The notes beneath the pieces were generated by a model. That model was not told the origin of the DNA. It searched no databases and saw only the letters and a program-made list of their open reading frames with translations. Of a stretch of DNA of 64,000 nucleotides, positions 17,410 through 26,152 are shown one piece after another; positions within the stretch are counted from its first letter, which is position 1, and each line of letters starts with the position of its first letter. This stretch comes from CAYMZZ01 sp047600605 (GTDB taxonomy: Bacteria > Bacteroidota > Bacteroidia > Chitinophagales > Chitinophagaceae): the NCBI GenBank assembly GCA_047600605.1, contig JASGKK010000002.1, positions 1,178,001 through 1,242,000 on the forward strand, in the 5' to 3' direction. A program made the position numbers and the translations under genes.

Positions 17410-20226
17410 ATGAGAAAAATTATTTTGCTGGCACTGTTTCTTTGTTGCCAGATGGCCATGCTTCATGCCCAGGGTATCCTAAAAGGACGTATTCTGGATT
17501 CGGCCAGTAAACAACCGCTGGCTCTCGCCACCGTTACTGTTTTCAAAGCCGCCGATACAGCCATTATCACCTATCGCCTTAGCGACCCCGAAGGCAATTT
17601 CAAGATACCGGGTATACCGACTGATCTGAATTGCCGTGCCGTCATTTCATTTTCCGGTTATGGCATTTTCCGTAAGGAATTTGTAATAAATGCCGGGCAG
17701 GGAACTTTTGATATGGGAGAGATACAAATGGCGACAGATGCCAAGTCGCTCGATGAGGTACTGGTGATTGCCGAACGTCCACCGGTTATTGTAAAAAAAG
17801 ATACGATTGAATTCAATGCATCAGCATTTAAAACATTACCCAATGCCCTGGTGGAAGACCTGTTGAAAAAACTACCGGGTGTGCAGGTAGATAAAGAGGG
17901 TAATATTGCCGTAAATGGAAAACCGGTGAACCGGATACTGGTAGATGGAAAAGTATTTTTTGGCGATGATCCCAAAATGGCCACCCGTAATCTGCCTGCC
18001 AATGTGATCGATAAAGTGCAGGTAACAGATGATAAGGAAGAGTTGATGCGGAATGGCGATGATAATATCAATAACGTAGGAAAAGTAGTCAACATTACAC
18101 TGAAGAAAGGAGTGAAAAAAGGGTGGTTTGGAAAACTCTATGGAGGCGGAGGCACCGATAAGCTCTATGAAGTGGGAGGCATTGCCAATATTTACCGCGA
18201 TACATTACAACTGAGTGTACTTGGCTATATGAACAATCTCAATAAAGCCGGCTTCAGCTATTCTGAACTGATGCAGGCAGGTGGTCTGCAGCGTAACCGG
18301 AGTAACAGCAACGGCACCAGCATCAGTGTCTGGAACAGTCCTTCGGGAGGATCGAGTGTATCCATCAACGGTGTGAATTTTGGTGGTAACCAGGGGCTGG
18401 GAGGGTTGTCGACCAGTAAGGGCGCCGGCTTTAATATGAATCATGCACCCAGTACCAAAAAATCCTTTTTTCTTCAATACTTCCATGGCAATGTACATAC
18501 AGACCGCCTCACCGAAACGGAAACGCAGCAGTTTAACGGCGATACCGTGGTGCGCAATAAGACTGTACTGAATGGCCGAACGATTTCCTATGCACACAAC
18601 ATAGGCGCAGGTGCCCGCCTGCTGCCGGATTCGGTAACCAATATCCTGATCAACGCCAACTATACACTGGGCCTTACCAAAGACAGCCGGACCAGTTTGA
18701 TCAGCAGCACCAACAGTTTGCTGGGCGATCTCAGCAGTGGAGATGTGCTGCAGCGCAACGATGGCGATAATCATTACTACCGGCATTCTGTATATATCAC
18801 ACGTCTTTCGAGAACGAAGAAAGGCCGCCGTTTTAATATCAGTCACAACCTGGATATTAATAACCGGTACAATGATCTCAACACCAATACCGGTCTTGAA
18901 TTTTATTATCCCACCGCATATGACAGCCTGGCCGCGCAGTTGCGCAATGAGCGTATACCCCGTACAGATGCCAGTGTGGGCTTTAACCTGAGTGAGCCAC
19001 TCAGTAAAAAAATTACATTACGAATGGGTGGCCGGTATGAATATGGCCGGATCACCAATAAGGTGAGCACCTTCAGCAAAGACCCGCTGGGTCAGGATCC
19101 TGATGTGCCGGATGCGGCTCGCAGCAGCCGTTTCAACCGTCACAGCAACCGGATATTGCTGATGCCGACAGTGGAATTTAAAATAAAGGATATTACCATT
19201 TCTTCCGGTATACGGGCCCTGTTTCAGTATATGGATAATGATCTGGCTTCACTGCCGGCGCCTGTTAAACAAAGCAGTTCAGATATCCTCCCGGCGTTGA
19301 GTTTTATGTATAAAACGCTAAACCTGGCGTATAGCCGCGATGTATCTCTGCCTTCTTATGTATATCTCCTGCCGGTGAGCGACAATACCAATCCATACTT
19401 TATTACGAAAGGCAATACTTCATTGCGTCCCACACAGCGGGATAACCTTTCTGTAAATTATTATTTCAATGATCCCAAACGATCACTCAATGCAAGTGTA
19501 TATGCCAATGGAGGATTCGCCAAGAATGATGTGGTACAAAGTATAACCATAGATGAAAAAGGCGTGCAGACAACCATGCCGGTGAATGCCAACGGCAGCA
19601 AGAATTTTTACATCAATTACAACCTGTATAAACAATACAAGAACAACCAGCGATTCATATTTTCCTGGAATACAGGAGCCAATTATAACTATAACAAAAA
19701 CCGCCTGCTGTATAATGCGGAACAAAGCTGGCAGACCACCTGGAATATGGGACAATGGGCAGGCATTGGCCTCAACTGGAACGATAAGTTTGAATGGAAT
19801 TCAAGCGTATACTTCAACTATAACTTTACACGCTACTCCAGTGCCCGGTTTAACCGCCTCAACATACAGTCGCGCAACTGGGAGAATGAATGGATACTCC
19901 GCTGGCCCCAACATGTGATATGGGAAACGCAGGTAGCGTATAATTTCAACAGCAATGTGCCGGTGGGTGCTCCCAAAGAAATCGTCCGCTGGAATGCTGC
20001 TGTCAATTTTACCATGCTCAAAGATGAAGTGGGTGTGTTGCGCCTGAGCGTATTCGATATCCTGAATCAAAATCAGAATGTATCTGCCTATGCTAACCGC
20101 AATATGATCACTATGAGCCAGACCAATACACTTACGCAATACTTTATGGCCACATTTACATACAATGTAAGGGCGGCTGGCGTGAAGAAAAAAGTCGGCG
20201 GCAGGGAGAGGCTTTTCCTTTTTTGA
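17410..20226 (+). CDS. Outer membrane beta-barrel protein, TonB-dependent receptor-like
   Basis: A 938-residue outer membrane protein. Signal peptide (MRKIILLALFLCCQMAMLHAQG), then a carboxypeptidase-regulatory-like domain (about 22-110: GRILDSASKQPLALATVTV ... EVLVIAERPP), a plug-like domain (GVQVDKEGNIAVNGKPVNRI), then a large Tyr/Asn-rich barrel with alternating hydrophobic strands, ending in FATFTYN-type strands. This is the outer-membrane beta-barrel family common in Bacteroidota (OMP_b-brl_3 type); no SusD partner follows, so a SusCD-type nutrient system is not supported. Substrate unknown. A large inverted repeat follows directly. Confidence 0.85.
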   Translation: MRKIILLALFLCCQMAMLHAQGILKGRILDSASKQPLALATVTVFKAADTAIITYRLSDPEGNFKIPGIPTDLNCRAVISFSGYGIFRKEFVINAGQGTFDMGEIQMATDAKSLDEVLVIAERPPVIVKKDTIEFNASAFKTLPNALVEDLLKKLPGVQVDKEGNIAVNGKPVNRILVDGKVFFGDDPKMATRNLPANVIDKVQVTDDKEELMRNGDDNINNVGKVVNITLKKGVKKGWFGKLYGGGGTDKLYEVGGIANIYRDTLQLSVLGYMNNLNKAGFSYSELMQAGGLQRNRSNSNGTSISVWNSPSGGSSVSINGVNFGGNQGLGGLSTSKGAGFNMNHAPSTKKSFFLQYFHGNVHTDRLTETETQQFNGDTVVRNKTVLNGRTISYAHNIGAGARLLPDSVTNILINANYTLGLTKDSRTSLISSTNSLLGDLSSGDVLQRNDGDNHYYRHSVYITRLSRTKKGRRFNISHNLDINNRYNDLNTNTGLEFYYPTAYDSLAAQLRNERIPRTDASVGFNLSEPLSKKITLRMGGRYEYGRITNKVSTFSKDPLGQDPDVPDAARSSRFNRHSNRILLMPTVEFKIKDITISSGIRALFQYMDNDLASLPAPVKQSSSDILPALSFMYKTLNLAYSRDVSLPSYVYLLPVSDNTNPYFITKGNTSLRPTQRDNLSVNYYFNDPKRSLNASVYANGGFAKNDVVQSITIDEKGVQTTMPVNANGSKNFYINYNLYKQYKNNQRFIFSWNTGANYNYNKNRLLYNAEQSWQTTWNMGQWAGIGLNWNDKFEWNSSVYFNYNFTRYSSARFNRLNIQSRNWENEWILRWPQHVIWETQVAYNFNSNVPVGAPKEIVRWNAAVNFTMLKDEVGVLRLSVFDILNQNQNVSAYANRNMITMSQTNTLTQYFMATFTYNVRAAGVKKKVGGRERLFLF

Positions 20227-20230
20227 GTTG

Positions 20231-20304
20231 TAAGTGATAAGTAGTAAGTTATAAGTTTCGACGTGAGGATCACTTAAAACCTATAACTTACTACTTATTA
20301 CTTA
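20231..20304. repeat. Long imperfect inverted repeat (AT-rich hairpin)
   Basis: Two ~28-base arms (20231-20258 and 20277-20304), differing at about two or three positions, around an 18-base loop. The core is AAGTAGTAAGTTATAAGT. It lies between the receptor-like gene and the serine hydrolase gene. A related fragment (TAAGAGTTATAAGTTTTAAG) occurs at 34781, just before the aminotransferase gene, so this looks like a dispersed intergenic repeat that may also stop transcription. Confidence 0.75.
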
Positions 20305-20320
20305 ATCTCAAGCCCCGTCT

Positions 20321-21457
20321 ATGCGTAAGTTTTTTAAAATCATTTTCCTGTCACTCTTTGTGCTGATCCTGGCTTTCAGTGCCTTTGCATTCATCAGTGG
20401 CAAGACTTATTTGTTCAAAGCTGTTTATTACAATTTTGCAGATATTGATGATTATAAAATTTTTTCAAATGATACGGTAGCTGCTTCGCCGGGAACCGAC
20501 TGGCCGCAGGCTCTGGGATATAATAACTCGGCTATCCCCGGTGATATGAAGGAACTGCTCGATGAGCTGAAAACAGTGGCATTGCTGGCTGTTAAAGACG
20601 GGCAGGTGATTTCAGAAAATTACTGGGATGGGTATTCGGATTCTTCCTGGTCCAATTCCTTTTCGATGGCCAAGAGTATTACCAGTCTGCTCATTGGGGT
20701 AGCGATCAGGGAAGGAAAGATCCGTTCGGTAGATCAGCCGGTGGGCGACTTTTTGCCTGCGTTCAAAGAAGGTACTGCTGCCCGTCTGCGTATACGTGAT
20801 CTGCTTACTATGAGCAGTGGCAGCGATTGGGATGAAAGTTATGCCAACCCTTTGTCAGTAACGACAGAAGCTTATTATGGCAATGATCTGTACAAGACTG
20901 CCACGAGTGTAAAAATCACCCGCGAGCCGGGAAGTCTGCATGCTTATAAATCAGGCGACACACAGTTATTGGGTTTGCTGCTGGAAAAGGCCACCGGTCA
21001 ATCGCTGAGTCAGTATGCAGCAGCCAAACTGTGGCAGCCATTGGGTGCCATGCATCCGGCCCTGTGGAGTACTGACAAAAAAAATGGTGAAGCCAAGGCC
21101 TATTGCTGCTTCAATAGCAATGCCCGCGATTTTGCTCGTATCGGACAAATGATGCTGGACAGTGGCCGCTGGAAAGGTGTACCCATCATTGATTCGGCTT
21201 ACTATGCGCAGTCAATCAGCCCCTGCATGATTCCTGATGAAACCGGTCAGCCCTGTAATTATTATGGGTATCAGTGGTGGCTGATGCCAGCCTATAAGGG
21301 TGTATTTTATGCCCGCGGTATCCTGGGACAATACATTATTGTAATACCCTCCAGCCGGGTCGTTATAGTACGGCTGGGCCATAAACGATCCTCCCGGCAG
21401 GTAAACGGAGCTCCTGCCGAAATAGATGCCCTTATCCGCTGGGGGCTTAGTCTGTAA
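20321..21457 (+). CDS. Serine hydrolase, beta-lactamase class C family
   Basis: A 378-residue periplasmic enzyme with an N-terminal membrane or signal segment (FLSLFVLILAFSAFAFISG). It carries the penicillin-binding/class C beta-lactamase motifs: SxxK in SMAKSITSLL and YxS in YKSGDTQLLG, with an HKR triad-like element (LGHKRSSR) near the C-terminus. Also typical are the segments LLTMSSG and QPLGAMHPALWS. Such proteins include esterases, D-aminopeptidases and 6-aminohexanoate-dimer hydrolases; I cannot tell which. It starts 17 bases after the inverted repeat. Confidence 0.85.
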   Translation: MRKFFKIIFLSLFVLILAFSAFAFISGKTYLFKAVYYNFADIDDYKIFSNDTVAASPGTDWPQALGYNNSAIPGDMKELLDELKTVALLAVKDGQVISENYWDGYSDSSWSNSFSMAKSITSLLIGVAIREGKIRSVDQPVGDFLPAFKEGTAARLRIRDLLTMSSGSDWDESYANPLSVTTEAYYGNDLYKTATSVKITREPGSLHAYKSGDTQLLGLLLEKATGQSLSQYAAAKLWQPLGAMHPALWSTDKKNGEAKAYCCFNSNARDFARIGQMMLDSGRWKGVPIIDSAYYAQSISPCMIPDETGQPCNYYGYQWWLMPAYKGVFYARGILGQYIIVIPSSRVVIVRLGHKRSSRQVNGAPAEIDALIRWGLSL

Positions 21458-21485
21458 AGCCTGGTCAAATCAAACGTCTTTGAAT

Positions 21486-21493
21486 TACCTTTG
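21486..21493 (+). promoter_or_regulatory. -7 element TACCTTTG before the SpoU methyltransferase
   Basis: TTACCTTTGC, a recurring promoter-like sequence in this window. It ends only 5 bases before the ATG at 21499, so the transcript would be leaderless or nearly so. Confidence 0.45.
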
Positions 21494-21498
21494 CCGCT

Positions 21499-22065
21499 AT
21501 GCGAAAACTGAGCATGGAGGAGCTGGGGCGAAAGTCGGTGGATGAATTCAGGCATTCTCCCAAAATCCCTATTGTAGCTGTACTGGAGAATATCCGCAGT
21601 GCCTATAATGTAGGCAGCGTATTTCGTACTGCCGATGCTTTTTTACTGGAAGCTATTTACATCGTTGGATATTCTGCCCGGCCCCCGCATAAGGAGATCC
21701 GCAAAACAGCTCTTGGGGCAGAAGAGAGTGTCACCTGGAAACATTTCCATACAACCACACAGGCGCTTGAAGCCCTCGAAGCAGAAGGATATACGGTATA
21801 TGCAGTCGAACAGGCGGAAGGAAGTATACCACTTCATGAGTTAACCGTTGACCCGGATCAGAAAATAGCTGTAGTATTCGGCAATGAAGTCACAGGCGTG
21901 GAGCAATCCACTATCAACCGCTGTGCCGGATGTATTGAAATACCGCAACTGGGTATGAAACATTCCCTGAACATTGCTACGGCAGCGGGTGTTGTCTTAT
22001 GGGAGCTGGTAAGACAGGGATTACCGGAAAAAGAAAAAACAGCCGCCAGACCGGCTGATCATTAA
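21499..22065 (+). CDS. RNA 2'-O-methyltransferase, SpoU/TrmH family
   Basis: A 188-residue SPOUT-class enzyme that uses S-adenosylmethionine to methylate ribose in tRNA or rRNA. The three SpoU motifs are present: motif 1 LENIRSAYNVGSVFRTAD, motif 2 VVFGNEVTGVEQ and motif 3 IEIPQLGMKHSLNIATAAG. The protein is the bare catalytic domain without the N-terminal substrate-recognition domain of TrmH/RlmB, so the exact target cannot be assigned. The UbiA-type gene follows after 10 bases, indicating an operon. Confidence 0.88.
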   Translation: MRKLSMEELGRKSVDEFRHSPKIPIVAVLENIRSAYNVGSVFRTADAFLLEAIYIVGYSARPPHKEIRKTALGAEESVTWKHFHTTTQALEALEAEGYTVYAVEQAEGSIPLHELTVDPDQKIAVVFGNEVTGVEQSTINRCAGCIEIPQLGMKHSLNIATAAGVVLWELVRQGLPEKEKTAARPADH

Positions 22066-22075
22066 AAGAAATGAA

Positions 22076-22963
22076 ATGCGCGGAGTAAAGAACTATCTGA
22101 GCCTGATCAAATTTTCGCATACCATTTTTGCCATGCCCTTTGCCATGATCGGATTTTTTCTGGGTGTGGTATCTGTGGAGAAGGAAACTCATTCCAATCC
22201 CTGGTATATGCGTTATGGATTGACATTTGTGCTGGTGATCCTGTGTATGGTGTTTGCCCGCAGCGCAGCCATGGCATTTAACCGTTATCTCGACCGCCGG
22301 TTTGATGCCCGCAATCCACGTACTGCCATCCGGGAAATACCTGCAGGAATTCTGAAAGCCAATAGTGTGTTGCTGTTTACCATCGCAAATGCTGTGTTGT
22401 TTATTGCGGCAGCCTATTTTATTAACCCGCTTTGTTTTTACCTGTCGCCGATAGCTCTGCTGGTGGTATTGGGATACAGTTATACCAAACGGTTCACTCC
22501 ATTCTGCCACCTGGTACTGGGGCTTGGGTTGTCGCTTGCACCAATTGGTGCTTACCTGGCGGTGACGGCAGCGTTCAGTTTACTCCCTGTTCTGTTTTCG
22601 CTGGCTGTGATATTCTGGGTGAGTGGTTTTGATATTATCTATGCCCTGCAGGACGAAGAGTTTGACCGGTCACAGGCATTATATTCAATTCCTGCCTGGC
22701 TGGGAAAGGCCCGTGCGCTCCGTTTTTCTGAAATGCTGCATGTGCTCAGCGCATCCTGTGTGATACTGGCCGGCTGGTACGGCAGTTTTAGCTGGCTGTA
22801 CTGGGCAGGCGTGGCAGTCTTTGCTGGTATGCTGGTATACCAGCACAGTATTGTAAAACCGGGCGACCTGCGTCGGGTAAATCTTGCCTTCATGACTGCC
22901 AATGGCATAGCGTCGGTCGTGTTTGCATTGTTTGTGATCAGCGATATTTTTATATCCCGTTAG
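22076..22963 (+). CDS. UbiA-family polyprenyltransferase
   Basis: A 295-residue integral membrane enzyme that transfers a polyprenyl chain to an aromatic acid during quinone synthesis. The first aspartate motif is NRYLDRRFDARNPRTAIR with REIPAG, and the second is YALQDEEFDRSQ. About nine hydrophobic segments fit the fold. This subclass (4-hydroxybenzoate octaprenyltransferase-like) in Bacteroidota is often the MqnP enzyme of the futalosine menaquinone pathway; that assignment is inference, as no other menaquinone gene is in the window. It is 10 bases after the SpoU gene and 33 bases before ruvX. Confidence 0.88.
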   Translation: MRGVKNYLSLIKFSHTIFAMPFAMIGFFLGVVSVEKETHSNPWYMRYGLTFVLVILCMVFARSAAMAFNRYLDRRFDARNPRTAIREIPAGILKANSVLLFTIANAVLFIAAAYFINPLCFYLSPIALLVVLGYSYTKRFTPFCHLVLGLGLSLAPIGAYLAVTAAFSLLPVLFSLAVIFWVSGFDIIYALQDEEFDRSQALYSIPAWLGKARALRFSEMLHVLSASCVILAGWYGSFSWLYWAGVAVFAGMLVYQHSIVKPGDLRRVNLAFMTANGIASVVFALFVISDIFISR

Positions 22964-22996
22964 CAGTGTCTGTACTGTTAACATCAATTTTATAGT

Positions 22997-23407
22997 ATGG
23001 CACGTATCATGGCAATTGATTATGGATTGAAAAGAACCGGGCTGGCGGTCACGGATCCATTACAGATCATTGCCACAGGTCTTACTACAATTGATACGCA
23101 GCAGCTTATTCCCTTTTTAAAAAAATACCTGGCCCAGGAAGTGGTGGAACTCATTATCATCGGAGATCCCAAAAACCTCGACGACAGCGATACACATGCC
23201 ACACCGCTGGTCAACCGGTTTATCGGGGCCCTGCAGAAAAATTTTCCGCAAATACCCGTGCAGCGGGTAGATGAGCGCTTTACTTCTGTGCTTGCCAAAC
23301 GGGCCATGCTCGATATGGGACTCAGAAAACAGCAGCGCCGCAATAAAGCCCTGGTCGACGAAATCGCGGCAACCATTATGCTTCAGGAGTATATGCAATC
23401 ACGATAA
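22997..23407 (+). CDS. ruvX: Putative Holliday junction resolvase / pre-16S rRNA nuclease
   Basis: A 136-residue YqgF-family RNase H-like nuclease, the standard length. The N-terminal MAIDYGLKRTGLAV carries the first catalytic Asp, RVDERFTSVLAK the second conserved acid, and LVDEIAATIMLQEYM the third. The family is now best known for 16S rRNA 5'-end maturation. It is part of the co-oriented housekeeping run with the UbiA-type gene upstream and def downstream. Confidence 0.93.
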   Translation: MARIMAIDYGLKRTGLAVTDPLQIIATGLTTIDTQQLIPFLKKYLAQEVVELIIIGDPKNLDDSDTHATPLVNRFIGALQKNFPQIPVQRVDERFTSVLAKRAMLDMGLRKQQRRNKALVDEIAATIMLQEYMQSR

Positions 23408-23436
23408 GGTATTCGGGACATTTGGGCGATAAGCGT

Positions 23437-23444
23437 TACCTTTG
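23437..23444 (+). promoter_or_regulatory. -7 element TACCTTTG before def
   Basis: The sequence GTTACCTTTGCACC is the same promoter-like motif seen before other genes here, 38 bases before the def ATG. No clear TTTG at 19 bases upstream. Confidence 0.45.
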
Positions 23445-23481
23445 CACCGCAATTTAATACAGGAACAACACGATTTTTGGA

Positions 23482-24063
23482 ATGATTCTTCCTATTGTAG
23501 CATATGGACATCCCGTGCTTCGCAAAGAAGCCGAAGATATTGATGCCGGGTATACCGGCCTGGCCAAACTCATTGAAGATATGTGGGAAACCATGTATGC
23601 CAGCAACGGCGTGGGACTTGCCGCACCTCAGATCAATCGCAGCATCCGCCTTTTTGTAATTGACACAGAGCAGATGTTTGCCAATATGGATGAGGAGGAA
23701 AAAGAGGAATATCCTGACAGTCCGGGCCTCAAAGCGGTATTTATTAATGCTCATATCGAAGAGCTGGATGGAGAGGAGTGGGCCTATAATGAAGGATGCC
23801 TCAGCATTCCTAAAATAAGGGAAGATATTGTGCGCAATGAAGAAGTGACACTCACCTATTGCGATGAGAATTTTACAGAGCATACCAAAACCTTCAGTGG
23901 TCTGACAGCGCGGGTGATCCTGCACGAATACGATCACATAGATGGAAAATTGTTCATTGATCATATCAGCCCGCTCAAACGAAAGCTGATGAAGAGTAAA
24001 TTAAATGATATTTCAAAAGGGAAAATACAGGTAGACTATAAAATGCTTTTCCCGGAGAAGTAA
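23482..24063 (+). CDS. def: Peptide deformylase
   Basis: Removes the formyl group from nascent N-terminal methionine. The 193-residue protein has all three family motifs: GVGLAAPQ (about residues 43-50), EGCLSIP with the metal-binding Cys, and HEYDHIDG with both metal-binding histidines (H148 and H152). An acidic insert (MDEEEKEEYPDSP) near residue 70 is typical of Bacteroidota deformylases. The start is set by the motif spacing. The next gene begins 7 bases after its stop codon. Confidence 0.97.
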   Translation: MILPIVAYGHPVLRKEAEDIDAGYTGLAKLIEDMWETMYASNGVGLAAPQINRSIRLFVIDTEQMFANMDEEEKEEYPDSPGLKAVFINAHIEELDGEEWAYNEGCLSIPKIREDIVRNEEVTLTYCDENFTEHTKTFSGLTARVILHEYDHIDGKLFIDHISPLKRKLMKSKLNDISKGKIQVDYKMLFPEK

Positions 24064-24070
24064 CTACCGC

Positions 24071-25018
24071 ATGAAACTAAGAACAGTCTTATCGTTTCTA
24101 TTACTTTTATCAATTACAGTCAGGGCGCAGGTGCCTGCAGATTCGCTGGAGGCGCAGCGGCTGGCAAGTATGATTTCACTCTCCGAGGTAGTGGTGCGCA
24201 CCGATATCAACGTAGCTAAATTTATCGAGCGGGTAAAAAATGACAGCACTTTCTACAAGGCCTTCAAAAATCTCCGCATACTCGGTTTTACATCACTCAA
24301 CAACATCTGGATCCGCGATAAAAAAGGAAAGCAACTGGCCGGTTTACAAAGCAAGACCCGTCAGATCAGGAATGCCGATTGCCGCACAATGGAAGTAATG
24401 GAAGAAACCGTACAGGGCGATTTCTACGACCGCCAGCATCAGTACAATTATTATACGGCCGAACTCTATGCATCTTTGTTTTTTACAAAAGGGAAAGTCT
24501 GTAACGAAACAAATATTGTTGGCAGCAATCAGTTCAGCACCCGTGGTAAAAAAGGAGTGGAAAAACACAAGGAACAACTGAAACTCCTGATGTTTAATCC
24601 TGGTAAACGGGTGCCAGGTATTCCACTGATGAGCGATCGCAAACTGGATATTTTTGATCCTGATCAGGCAGCGTATTACGATTTTTTTATTGATCAGGAA
24701 GTGTATGAAGGCCGGTCATGTTATATCTTTTCGATAACGGCACGCCCTGATCTTAGCGCTGGTCAGCGCGATAAGATTGTAATTGATAAAATGGTCACCT
24801 GGTTTGATGCCAAAACCATGGAGGTGATGAAACGCAATTACAGTCTTAGCTACGATGCCGGGGTATATGATTTTGATGTGGACATAGAAGTAGAACTCAC
24901 TCATTTTGGTGAGCTGCTGGTGCCCAAAACACTTCGCTATACGGGCAACTGGGATGTGATGTTCAAGAAAAGGGAGCGGGGTGGTTTTGCCGCCACTCTA
25001 TTCGACTTTACCCATTAG
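24071..25018 (+). CDS. Conserved secreted protein of unknown function
   Basis: A 315-residue exported protein with signal peptide MKLRTVLSFLLLLSITVRAQ. After a short segment with ISLSEVVVRTDINVAKFIERV, the rest is a mixed alpha/beta domain. The ending (MVTWFDAKTMEVMKRNYSL ... ELLVPKTLRYTGNWDVMF) resembles the way LolA-like or outer-membrane-sorting-like proteins describe a model substrate, but the match is weak. I do not assign a function. It is 7 bases after def, and its last 11 bases overlap the end of convergent rluD. Confidence 0.65.
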   Translation: MKLRTVLSFLLLLSITVRAQVPADSLEAQRLASMISLSEVVVRTDINVAKFIERVKNDSTFYKAFKNLRILGFTSLNNIWIRDKKGKQLAGLQSKTRQIRNADCRTMEVMEETVQGDFYDRQHQYNYYTAELYASLFFTKGKVCNETNIVGSNQFSTRGKKGVEKHKEQLKLLMFNPGKRVPGIPLMSDRKLDIFDPDQAAYYDFFIDQEVYEGRSCYIFSITARPDLSAGQRDKIVIDKMVTWFDAKTMEVMKRNYSLSYDAGVYDFDVDIEVELTHFGELLVPKTLRYTGNWDVMFKKRERGGFAATLFDFTH

Positions 25019-26087
25019 TCTGTTTATATCCTGTCGTACTTACATATTTACGCCACTTGTCGATGACCTGTGTCATATCATCTGGCAATGGAGACTCGAA
25101 AAAGATTTCCTTGCCGGTGCCGGGATGTACGAATCCAAGAGTGCGGGCATGAAGTGCCTGCCGGGGGCAGATGGCAAAGCAGTTATCTACAAACTGTTTG
25201 TATTTGGCAAAGACAGTACCCTTTACAATCTTATCGCCGCCATAAAAATCATCGCTAAACAACGGATGACCAAGATATTTCATATGCACCCTGATCTGGT
25301 GTGTACGACCGGTCTCGAGTACGCATTGTACCAGGGTCACATAACCAAACCGCTCCAGCACCTGGTAATGCGTAATGGCGTCCTTGCCATGATCACCTTC
25401 GGGATAGGCCTCAAATAATTTACGGAAGCGGAGATGCCTTCCTACATGTGCGCGTATAGTGCCGCTGTCTTCTTTCATATCGCCCCATACCAGCGCCATA
25501 TACTGACGCTTTACGGTATGATCAAAAAACTGGCGAGCCAGCTGACGCATGGCGTGATCGCGCTTGGCCAGTACCAGCAGTCCACTGGTATTTTTATCGA
25601 TCCGGTGTACCAGACCAAAGCGGGGAAGGGTTTGCTCACTCAGTCCTGGCTGCTGCTGCTGCAGGTACCAGGCTACACCATTGAGCAATGTGCCTGTATA
25701 ATTGCCACTGCCCGGATGCACCACCATACCGGCAGGCTTATTGATCACCATCAGGTCTTCGTCTTCAAAAACAATATTGAGCGGAATATTTTCCGGTACA
25801 ATCTCTGTCTCATCGGGACTCATATCCGAATAAACCGTGATGTCTTCCAGGCCTTTTACTTTATAGTTCGGACGCACCTCTTTGCCATTTACGAGCACCA
25901 TGCCGCTATTGATAGCCTGCTGCAGTTTGTTGCGGGTAGCGCCTTCAATCCTGTTCATCAGGTATTTATCAATGCGCAAGGGCTCCTGGCCTTTATCAGT
26001 CCGGAAGCTGAACCGTTCGTACAGTTCTTCGTTATTATCAGGGGTTTCCTGCTCCGGCCCCGTCAGGTCCATTGTTTCTTCCGGCAT
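25008..26087 (-). CDS. rluD: RluA-family pseudouridine synthase (RluD-like)
   Basis: Isomerises uridine to pseudouridine, probably in 23S rRNA helix 69. Seen: an S4 RNA-binding domain (LRIDKYLMNRIEGATRNKLQQAINSGMVLVNGK) and the catalytic domain with motif I VVHPGSGNYTGTLLNGV, motif II LVHRIDKNTSGLLVLAK (catalytic Asp in RID), and motif III GRTHQIRVHMKYLGHP. The longer frame reaches 26150, but a promoter-like TACCTTTG lies inside it and the divergent lipB begins at 26153, so ATG 26087 is preferred (359 residues). The rRNA site is inferred from the family. Confidence 0.9.
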   Translation of the reverse strand: MPEETMDLTGPEQETPDNNEELYERFSFRTDKGQEPLRIDKYLMNRIEGATRNKLQQAINSGMVLVNGKEVRPNYKVKGLEDITVYSDMSPDETEIVPENIPLNIVFEDEDLMVINKPAGMVVHPGSGNYTGTLLNGVAWYLQQQQPGLSEQTLPRFGLVHRIDKNTSGLLVLAKRDHAMRQLARQFFDHTVKRQYMALVWGDMKEDSGTIRAHVGRHLRFRKLFEAYPEGDHGKDAITHYQVLERFGYVTLVQCVLETGRTHQIRVHMKYLGHPLFSDDFYGGDKIVKGTVFAKYKQFVDNCFAICPRQALHARTLGFVHPGTGKEIFFESPLPDDMTQVIDKWRKYVSTTGYKQTNG

Positions 26088-26105
26088 GTTGTACAGAATT
26101 TCGGG

Positions 26106-26113
26106 CAAAGGTA
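26106..26113 (-). promoter_or_regulatory. -7 element TACCTTTG for rluD
   Basis: On the minus strand GTTACCTTTGCCC, with TTTA (26137-26134) in place of TTTG 20 bases upstream. It decides the rluD start at 26087. Confidence 0.5.
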
Positions 26114-26152
26114 ACGGATGCAGTTTTTGTTGGTAAATTTGTTGTTTCAATC

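Noticed and set aside
17298..17510. 70-codon frame overlapping the start of the receptor-like gene
   Set aside because: Runs in another frame over the real signal peptide; no protein-like features.
17410..20226. SusC/SusD glycan-uptake locus
   Set aside because: No SusD-like lipoprotein gene follows, and the barrel family differs from SusC.
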